From positions 1 through 11,818 of the forward strand of contig BQMV01000246.1 in the NCBI GenBank assembly GCA_022181005.1: DNA of 11,818 bases. Reading direction: 5' to 3'. The stretch is from Anaerolineaceae bacterium. Its GTDB lineage: Bacteria > Chloroflexota > Anaerolineae > Anaerolineales > Villigracilaceae. The translations under genes were made by a program, and so were the position numbers. The notes under the pieces were generated by a model. That model saw only the letters and a list, made by a program, of their open reading frames with translations, was not told the DNA's origin and made no database searches. Below are positions 6,097 to 11,818 of this stretch, one piece after another; positions within the stretch are counted from its first letter, which is position 1, and each line of letters opens with the position of its first letter.

Positions 6097-6987
6097 TTAT
6101 TTCACTTTCAACGGTTTGAATCCCGCGCCTAATACTTCATGCGCCGCGCCGATGACTACAAACGCTGTCGGATCGCATTCGTCAACAATATCTTTAAGCG
6201 CGGTCACTTCGGCGCGAGTAATAACGCAATACAAAACGAGACGCTCCGATCCCGTATACGCTCCCGCGCCTTCGAGGATCGTCACGCCGCGTTGAAGTTC
6301 CTCGATGATGCGGTTGGAAACGGCATCCGGTTCAGATGTGACGATCGTCGCCGTGCGAATCGTGCGGCTGCCTTCCAAAGTCGTTTCAGCGACCAATCCG
6401 CTCACATATAACGCGATCATTGCATAGAGGGCTTGCTTCCATCCGAAGACAAACCCCGCGCCGAGGATGACGGCGGAATCGACAAAGAGATAACTTTGCG
6501 TGACGGGAATCCCGCGCCAATGGCTGAGGATGCGCGCCAGAATATCCGAGCCGCCGCTGGTGCCGCGCGCGCGATAGATCAGTCCATAGCCGATGCCGCT
6601 GACGATAGCGCCATAGAGCGTATTGAGGAAAATATCTCCTTGCAGGTCATGCACCAATGCCGCGCCGAATCCGCCTTCTGTAAAAAGCGGCGTATTAGGC
6701 AATATGTCAATAAACGTGGAGTAGGTCAAGATCGCGATCGCGGTTCGCAGCACAAAGCGGTGTCCGCCGAGGAACCGCCACCCCAGAATAAAAAGCGGAA
6801 TGTTGCCGATGAGCACCATCAAGCCGATGCGCCAACCCGTAAAATAATTAATCAACTGCGCGATGCCGCTCACGCCGCCCGACGCTAAATTGGCGGGAAT
6901 AAAAAACGCGCGCAACGAAAACGCCTGGATCAAGGCGGAGAGGATAATCAGAAGGTAATCGCGAAAGGCGGGAAGATGTTTTTTCAT
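6097..6987 (-). CDS. YitT family membrane protein (DUF161 and DUF2179)
   Basis: This 296-residue protein has the two-part architecture of the YitT family. The N-terminal half is a membrane domain of five or six helices carrying both glycine-rich DUF161 signatures, LASGGVSGIAQLI (34-46) and RGTSGGSDILARI (141-153). The second half is a cytosolic DUF2179 domain from about residue 213 to 290. YitT-family proteins are thought to be transporters, but the substrates of most are unknown. The start overlaps the stop of the upstream GT87-like gene by four bases (ATGA at 6984-6987), so it is probably translated in coupling with it. The stop lies 37 bases from the convergent era stop. I see no hairpin terminator in that short gap. 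The region is about 63% GC where counted (6721-6780), unlike the gene before it. Confidence 0.92.
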   Translation of the reverse strand: MKKHLPAFRDYLLIILSALIQAFSLRAFFIPANLASGGVSGIAQLINYFTGWRIGLMVLIGNIPLFILGWRFLGGHRFVLRTAIAILTYSTFIDILPNTPLFTEGGFGAALVHDLQGDIFLNTLYGAIVSGIGYGLIYRARGTSGGSDILARILSHWRGIPVTQSYLFVDSAVILGAGFVFGWKQALYAMIALYVSGLVAETTLEGSRTIRTATIVTSEPDAVSNRIIEELQRGVTILEGAGAYTGSERLVLYCVITRAEVTALKDIVDECDPTAFVVIGAAHEVLGAGFKPLKVK

Positions 6988-8468
6988 TGGGTTTGCACAG
7001 CGCTTTCCATGCTTCTTTTCGTAGAAAAATGTCGGATGAAGTTCATCCCAGTCGCAAAGATTAAGATAACCAATAAAGAAGGAAAAGCATTGCCTAGATA
7101 CGCGGGTCTATATTTGAAAGGCGTCAGAATCAACGCATACGACAGGGATATGCCGATAATCAATAGTATTGAGACGACCTTGTTTCGAGAGTCCTTAATC
7201 TCCGGCAAACTGGCAAAAAACAGCGCCATCGGAGCGGCAAGTATTGAAAGAGTATAGTCGTTGCTAATCGGAACGGTAAGCGCGACGAGCGTACAGCTCA
7301 GCAGCAGATAATAATCCACGCCGCCTTCGCGCCTCAAGTAAGAAATCCATACACTTAAGAACAAGCACACCGCGATAATCAGCAAGAACAGCGTGGAGAG
7401 ACGTTCGGAATTCTGTTGGATCAGTGTCAGCGTTGCGGCGTTGGTCAGCCCTAACTGTCCGCTTTCCAGTCCTTTAACGAACGATTTAATAGAGTGGTTG
7501 CCAGTCCAAAGCCAGCCGGGAGTCGCCAGTTGGGTTAACGCTGAACTTGTAAATTCTATAAACGCTTTATAACCCATGGCGAATAGAAGAATAAAATTAA
7601 AAAACCCGATTCCTATAAAGCGCAATGCGATTCGCTTCCAGTTCCGCCAGTCATCTACCAGCATAAGGATAAATATCGCCGGGTACAGTTTTAATTGAAT
7701 TGCGAGCGAAAATAAAAAATACGCAAATATGCGATGCGCGGGACGATAATGAAATATATAGATCGAGAGTATACAAAGCAGAAACGTTAGAACGTTATAT
7801 TGTCCTCGTTCAAGTTCAAACTGAAGACCGTATGAGATCAATCCAGTAAGAAAGAATATCAGAACAATCGCCGCTTTTTCCATTCGAAAGACAGCAACCG
7901 GGATTAAAAATGTCAACGCGAAATAACTGACCAATGTAATTGACGTAAAAATTACGAAAAGGGTCGCGTAATCGCTAATCAACAAAGCGGGAGCATATAG
8001 GATATAAGATAACGGCGGATAAAATTGAATATGATACGGAGATTGTCCATTCGTAAACCAGTTTTTGATCAGATTGACGAAATCAATCATATCGTTGCCA
8101 ATCGGAAATCTGTCCGGTAGATACGTAGTGAAGTAACGTATACGATGAATATCGTTCAAAAATACGGGCGCGATAAAGAATAGAAGATAGATTGTAAAAA
8201 AGGAAAGCAGCAGCCACGTCAGAAGCGGCGCGTTCAACAGCCGTCGGAAGAAATCAGCGATCTTTTTCCGCGCTTGGATCTTCTCAGGCGTTTTTGTCAA
8301 CGCGATCCAGAAGCCGACTAAAGAAATAACGACTCCGATCTCAATTCCTGCGATTTGTGCGGCTTGAACGCCTGCTTTCGCCGTCGGAAGCAAGTCAACT
8401 AAAACGGAGAGAAGCGTTCCTGAAATTCCAAGAACGATCAAACCTATGCCTATTTTATACGCATTCAT
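6984..8468 (-). CDS. GT87-like (DUF2029) membrane glycosyltransferase
   Basis: This 494-residue polytopic membrane protein has about twelve hydrophobic segments. The pattern fits the GT87/DUF2029 family of GT-C enzymes, which include polyprenyl-phosphomannose-dependent mannosyltransferases of Actinobacteria. The first large outer loop carries IGNDMIDF (123-130), with the acidic residue expected there, and PPLSYILYAP (151-160). ERGQYNVL (220-227), QLKLYPAI (258-265), GNHSIKSF (323-330) and SNDYTLS (402-408) correspond to conserved family segments. The sugar and acceptor cannot be deduced. The first two helices (residues 5-58), ahead of a basic linker, look like an N-terminal extension. No ribosome binding site is obvious at the ATG. 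The gene lies 23 bases after the dehydrogenase and overlaps yitT. It is noticeably AT-richer than its neighbours (38% GC in both 60-base samples taken). Confidence 0.75.
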   Translation of the reverse strand: MNAYKIGIGLIVLGISGTLLSVLVDLLPTAKAGVQAAQIAGIEIGVVISLVGFWIALTKTPEKIQARKKIADFFRRLLNAPLLTWLLLSFFTIYLLFFIAPVFLNDIHRIRYFTTYLPDRFPIGNDMIDFVNLIKNWFTNGQSPYHIQFYPPLSYILYAPALLISDYATLFVIFTSITLVSYFALTFLIPVAVFRMEKAAIVLIFFLTGLISYGLQFELERGQYNVLTFLLCILSIYIFHYRPAHRIFAYFLFSLAIQLKLYPAIFILMLVDDWRNWKRIALRFIGIGFFNFILLFAMGYKAFIEFTSSALTQLATPGWLWTGNHSIKSFVKGLESGQLGLTNAATLTLIQQNSERLSTLFLLIIAVCLFLSVWISYLRREGGVDYYLLLSCTLVALTVPISNDYTLSILAAPMALFFASLPEIKDSRNKVVSILLIIGISLSYALILTPFKYRPAYLGNAFPSLLVILIFATGMNFIRHFSTKRSMESAVQTQ

Positions 8469-8491
8469 AGCGAGTTTTATTCTACGCGTCC

Positions 8492-9397
8492 TTATAAATT
8501 TAAATCCGATTCGCTCAAAATGTCCACTCCCGCCGCTTCTTCAATCACGCTCACAACTGCCGAGTTATCGAGCTCGCCCATGCCCGCGTCAATCATCCGC
8601 TGAAAGAGTTTTGTATTCTCCGCCGCAGAGGGAATGGGAACGTTATATTCCTGCGCAGTCTCCATCACGATCCGCAGATCTTTTAACTGCATACGCGCTT
8701 TGAAGCCGGGGCTGCGGTTGCCCTCGAACAAACGCGGCGGTTTCACATCGAGAGTCCAGCATTGCGCCGCGCCGCCTTTAATCGCATCTACGACCTTGCG
8801 CGGATCCACGCCCGCCTTCTTCGCGAAGACAAGAAGTTCGCCCATTGCGACCATCTGTGCGGCAACCATGATCTGATTCGCGGCTTTCGCTACCTGTCCT
8901 GCGCCCGCTTCGCCAACATGCGTGACCGTTTTGCCCATCGTCAGCAACACTGGCATGATACGTTCCAGCGCGGACGCCTCGCCGCCGACCATAATGGTGA
9001 GCGTTCCGTTGCGCGCGCCTATATCGCCGCCTGAAACGGGCGCGTCAAGCGCGAATGTTTTTTTCGCCTTCAACGCTTCAGCGATCATCCGCGCAGAAGC
9101 GGGCTTGATTGTGGAGTTATCCGCATAGACCAATCCCTCATGCGCGCCTTCGATAATTCCCTCTGCGCCGAGAACGACTTTTTCCACGTCGGGCGAATCG
9201 GGTAGATTGGTGAAGATCGCATCCACTTGTGCAGCGACTTCTTTAGGCGACTCCACGGCGGTCGCGCCCTCCGCCACGAGTTCCTCCATTGCCGCGCGAG
9301 AACGATTATGCACGACCAGCGGAAATCCCGCCTTGAGGATATTCCGCGCCATAGATTTGCCCATCAATCCCAATCCAATGTATCCGACTTTGAGCAT
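8492..9397 (-). CDS. NAD(P)-dependent beta-hydroxyacid dehydrogenase (HIBADH/GarR type)
   Basis: This 301-residue soluble enzyme belongs to the beta-hydroxyacid dehydrogenase family, which includes 3-hydroxyisobutyrate dehydrogenase, tartronate semialdehyde reductase and succinic semialdehyde reductase. The family motifs are intact: the dinucleotide-binding GLGLMGKSMARN (8-19), the substrate-binding APVSGG (119-124), GAGQVAKAANQ with the catalytic lysine at 171, and QLKDL with lysine 239. An asparagine and arginine follow the second strand (HNRSR, 30-34); lack of an acidic residue there fits use of NADP, but this is inference. The substrate cannot be fixed from sequence. AGGAG seven bases upstream sets the start. 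It lies 42 bases after cysS and 23 before the GT87-like gene, probably in one transcript, though none of these shares a pathway with it. Confidence 0.88.
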   Translation of the reverse strand: MLKVGYIGLGLMGKSMARNILKAGFPLVVHNRSRAAMEELVAEGATAVESPKEVAAQVDAIFTNLPDSPDVEKVVLGAEGIIEGAHEGLVYADNSTIKPASARMIAEALKAKKTFALDAPVSGGDIGARNGTLTIMVGGEASALERIMPVLLTMGKTVTHVGEAGAGQVAKAANQIMVAAQMVAMGELLVFAKKAGVDPRKVVDAIKGGAAQCWTLDVKPPRLFEGNRSPGFKARMQLKDLRIVMETAQEYNVPIPSAAENTKLFQRMIDAGMGELDNSAVVSVIEEAAGVDILSESDLNL

Positions 9398-9439
9398 ATA
9401 TATTCTCCTAAACGCCGCTACATAGATAGCCGCTTCGCG

Positions 9440-10837
9440 TTACCCCCATCTCCACGTCGTTCCATCTTTGCTGTCTTCGATCGTCACGCCCATCTCTTTG
9501 AGCTGGTCGCGGAGTTCGTCCGAACGCGCCCATTGTTTTTGTTTCCGCGCTTCTGTTCGTTCGGCGATGAGCGCGATGACTTTCGCTTCGTCCTCGCTGG
9601 AGCCGGTCTTTTCTTTGAGTTGCAAACCAAGCACGCCAGTTAACTCGCGCAAAATTTTCTGCGCGGGTTTGAGTTGCGAGTCGTTCGCGCCGTTATCGCG
9701 GGCGGTGTTGATGGCTTTGACGAGTTCATATAATGAAGCAAGCGCGAGCGGGGAATTGAAGTCGTCATCCATCGCGTCGGTGAAGGACTTGCGAGTCGCT
9801 TCGGCGTGCGCGGCGAGTTCGGCGGCGCTCCCGGCGGAGAGTCCGCTTGACGAGGGCGAGGCAGGCCGCAATGCGGACTTGAGGCGGTCGAGCGATTTTT
9901 CGGCGGCGTCTTGAGTCTCGTCGTTGAAAATCAGCGGCGCGCGGTACGATCCCATCAGCACGAGCATCCGCATCACATCCGCGTCGCGCGTTTTCAAAAA
10001 ATCCTTGATGCTGACGATGTTGCCGAGGCTCTTGGACATCTTCTCGCCGCCGAGTTGCAACATGCCGTTGTGAATCCAATAGCGCGAAAATTGTTTGCCT
10101 GTGTAGGACTCGGACTGCGCGATCTCGTTTTCGTGGTGCGGAAAGATCAGGTCGTTGCCGCCGCCGTGAATGTCAATTTGTTCGCCGAGTTCGGCGAGGT
10201 TCATCGCGGAACATTCGATGTGCCAGCCCGTGCGACCCTTGCCCCACGGACTGTCCCATGAAATTTCGCCGGGCTTGGCGGCTTTCCACAACGCGAAATC
10301 CATCGGATGATTTTTCGCTTCGCCCACTTCGATGCGCGCACCCGCCTGCATATCATCAAGTTTGCGCCCGGAGAGTTTGCCGTAATCCTTATCGTCAGCG
10401 ACGCTGAAATAGACATCACCGTTCGATGCGGCATACGCGGCTTCTTTTGTTATCAAGCCCTGAATGAATTCGATGATGAGCGGCATGGTCTTGCTCACCT
10501 GTGGATTCGATGTGGCGGGAAGCACGTTTAAATTTTTGAGATCGTTGGCGTAATCTTCAATGTAACGTTGCGACAATTTGAGCGGGTCTTCGCCGAGTTG
10601 ATTGGCGCGGTTGATGATCTTATCGTCCACGTCGGTGTAGTTCATCACGTGCCGCACGCTGTAGCCGCGATATTCGAGATAACGGCGGATGATGTCGAAC
10701 ACGATCGCAGACATGGCGTGACCGACATGCGCGTCGTTATACACCGTGACGCCGCAGACGTACATCTTGACGACGTTCGGTTCGAGGGTGACGAATTCTT
10801 CTTTCTTGCGGGTTAATGTGTTGTAGAGTCGGATCAT
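9440..10837 (-). CDS. cysS: Cysteine--tRNA ligase
   Basis: This 465-residue class I aminoacyl-tRNA synthetase charges tRNA-Cys with cysteine in the cytosol. It carries the HIGH motif as HVGH (37-40) and KMSKS (266-270). All four expected zinc ligands are present: Cys28, Cys209 in WHIECS, His234 and Glu238 in FPHHENE. The length and ligand positions match the Escherichia coli enzyme. A low-complexity alanine/serine linker (about 326-346) joins the catalytic body to the helical anticodon-binding region, and the C terminus ends in the family's TTWRW-like segment. The start is preceded by AAAGG nine bases away, directly beside a long palindrome at 10851-10953. The PIN/TRAM gene lies upstream on the same strand, an echo of the yacL-to-cysS cluster of Firmicutes. 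Confidence 0.97.
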   Translation of the reverse strand: MIRLYNTLTRKKEEFVTLEPNVVKMYVCGVTVYNDAHVGHAMSAIVFDIIRRYLEYRGYSVRHVMNYTDVDDKIINRANQLGEDPLKLSQRYIEDYANDLKNLNVLPATSNPQVSKTMPLIIEFIQGLITKEAAYAASNGDVYFSVADDKDYGKLSGRKLDDMQAGARIEVGEAKNHPMDFALWKAAKPGEISWDSPWGKGRTGWHIECSAMNLAELGEQIDIHGGGNDLIFPHHENEIAQSESYTGKQFSRYWIHNGMLQLGGEKMSKSLGNIVSIKDFLKTRDADVMRMLVLMGSYRAPLIFNDETQDAAEKSLDRLKSALRPASPSSSGLSAGSAAELAAHAEATRKSFTDAMDDDFNSPLALASLYELVKAINTARDNGANDSQLKPAQKILRELTGVLGLQLKEKTGSSEDEAKVIALIAERTEARKQKQWARSDELRDQLKEMGVTIEDSKDGTTWRWG

Positions 10838-10850
10838 TTCAAAACCTTTG

Positions 10851-10953
10851 CCGCAGAGAATTAACCGCTAAGAACGCGAAGTCCGCTAAGAAGAATTTAA
10901 AAATCTTTGCGCTCTTGGCGCGCTTCGCGGTTAAATCTCTTCTAACTCTGCGG
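10851..10953. repeat. Symmetric palindrome of 9-base units upstream of cysS
   Basis: The gap between the PIN/TRAM stop and cysS is filled by a 103-base palindrome. The outer arms CCGCAGAG (10851-10858) and CTCTGCGG (10946-10953) match exactly, and so do TTAACCGC (10861-10868) and GCGGTTAA (10927-10934). Inside, three 9-base units of consensus CGCNAAGNN run from 10866 to 10892. Three units of the same consensus run inverted from 10929 back to 10903, around a 10-base AT-rich centre. The palindrome ends one base before the PIN/TRAM stop codon and 13 bases before the cysS start. Similar purine-rich elements occur between genes in other Chloroflexota, as far as I recall. Confidence 0.7.
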
Positions 10954-10954
10954 A

Positions 10955-11818
10955 TTATTTTTTCTTTCGTCCATTCTCGTCTTCCACGCGTGCGAAGATC
11001 ATGCGTCCCGCCGCAGTTTGGAGGACTTTCGTGACGACCACCTCTTTATACTCGCCGATGTAATCGTGACCGTTCTCCACCACCACCATCGTGCCGTCGT
11101 CCATGTAGCCCACGCCTTGACCTTGTTCCTTGCCTTCTTGGAAAATATTTAACGTCATGCGTTCGGCTGGCAGAACGACTGACTTGACCGCGTTTGCCAG
11201 TTCGTTGATGTTGAGGATCGTCACGCCTTGCAATTCTGCCACGCGGTTCAGGTTGTAATCGTTAGTGAGGATCGGACATTTTAATTGCTTGGCAAGCACA
11301 ACCAATTTATCGTCCACTTCGCGCACGCCTTCCGCGTTGATGTCGCTGATGCGCACGAGAATGTTCGGCAATTTTTGCAGTTCAGCCAGCGCTTCCATGC
11401 CGCGTCGTCCGCGCTGCCGGCGCAGACCGTCAGCCGAGTCGGCGATATATTGCAGTTCGTTTAGCACAAAACGCGGGATGAGAAGCGTGCCGGGCAAAAA
11501 CCCCGTCCGAGCGATGTCTGTCACGCGCCCGTCAATAATAACGCTGGTATCAAGTAAGGTTGTGCGGTTGAGATTCGTCCATGAAGACGAGGAACCGCCC
11601 TCGCCGCCGCGTCCGCTCAACGTGCTGAACAAGCCCATAATATCTCCCTGCCGCATGACGAACAACGAGATTCCCAGCCACACGCACGCGATCACGCCAG
11701 CCAGCGGCATGATCTGACTAAACGGTTTGGGCAAAAGCGAAAGCGGAAAAGCAAGCAAGGCGGCCGCGAGCAAGCCGACGATCATGCCGAATAACCCGGC
11801 GAACAGCATTTCCGCTGA
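10955..11818 (-). CDS. PIN/TRAM domain membrane protein, YacL type (5' end beyond window)
   Basis: This frame enters from the right edge; codons for Ser-Ala-Glu precede the first ATG at 11809, and the frame is open to the window end. The visible part has two membrane helices, then a glycine/serine linker (about residues 66-77 from that ATG). A PIN nuclease domain follows, with the expected acidic residues in LLDTSVIIDG (85-94), NELQ (117-120), EVDDK (164-168) and TNDYN (182-186). A TRAM RNA-binding domain (about 213-275) and a basic tail complete it. Bacterial YacL proteins are about 360 residues long with four membrane helices, so the first pair of helices is probably outside the window. The PIN fold suggests a membrane-tethered ribonuclease, but the cellular targets are not known. 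It precedes cysS on the same strand across a palindromic spacer. Confidence 0.9.
   Translation of the reverse strand, partial: SAEMLFAGLFGMIVGLLAAALLAFPLSLLPKPFSQIMPLAGVIACVWLGISLFVMRQGDIMGLFSTLSGRGGEGGSSSSWTNLNRTTLLDTSVIIDGRVTDIARTGFLPGTLLIPRFVLNELQYIADSADGLRRQRGRRGMEALAELQKLPNILVRISDINAEGVREVDDKLVVLAKQLKCPILTNDYNLNRVAELQGVTILNINELANAVKSVVLPAERMTLNIFQEGKEQGQGVGYMDDGTMVVVENGHDYIGEYKEVVVTKVLQTAAGRMIFARVEDENGRKKK

Noticed and set aside
9820..9880. GC-rich repeat-like stretch inside cysS suggesting an inserted element
   Set aside because: It encodes the variable alanine/serine linker before the anticodon-binding region, which differs in all cysteinyl-tRNA synthetases, and the frame is kept.

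Overview
The window looks like chromosomal DNA of a Chloroflexota bacterium, most likely class Anaerolineae. The basis is the mix of protein families (DUF951, DUF4332, a divergent TyrA-like dehydrogenase, YitT, a GT87-like enzyme, and a PIN/TRAM protein next to cysS), short gene spacings, and intergenic DNA filled with short palindromic repeats of a kind I associate with that class. This is inference from sequence alone. I see no tRNA, rRNA, CRISPR array, phage gene, transposase or toxin-antitoxin pair.

Layout. (1) 1-156, minus: start of a small DUF951 zinc-ribbon-like protein that runs off the left edge. (2) 245-796, plus: an adenine-PRT-like phosphoribosyltransferase, divergent from it. (3) 797-888: a composite intergenic repeat between convergent genes. 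(4) 889-2123, minus: a two-gene unit in which a TyrA-like dehydrogenase overlaps a small GIY-YIG nuclease by ATGA. (5) 2124-2421: a gene-free stretch of 298 bases with a perfect hairpin, an 11-base tandem repeat and a terminator. (6) 2422-2826, minus: a DUF4332 helix-hairpin-helix protein with a clear terminator. (7) 2944-6059, plus: a compact unit of Ogt-type DNA methyltransferase, GT39/PMT-like membrane glycosyltransferase and the GTPase Era. (8) 6097-11818, minus: PIN/TRAM protein (YacL type, entering from the right edge), then cysS, a beta-hydroxyacid dehydrogenase, a GT87-like membrane glycosyltransferase and a YitT-family membrane protein. The Era and YitT genes converge with only 37 bases between them.

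Function. Most genes are housekeeping: ribosome assembly (Era), cysteine charging of tRNA (CysS), repair of alkylated DNA (Ogt), purine salvage (PRT). They are interleaved with two unrelated polyprenyl-phosphate-sugar-dependent (GT-C) glycosyltransferases whose acceptors cannot be read from the sequence. The most notable observations are the TyrA-like protein, which appears to lack the catalytic histidine of prephenate dehydrogenase; a symmetric palindrome built from 9-base units that fills the space between the PIN/TRAM gene and cysS; a second hairpin repeat family whose CTACGAAA tail supplies the stop codon of the GIY-YIG gene; and a marked drop in GC within the GT87-like gene. I did not find a convincing new multi-gene system.
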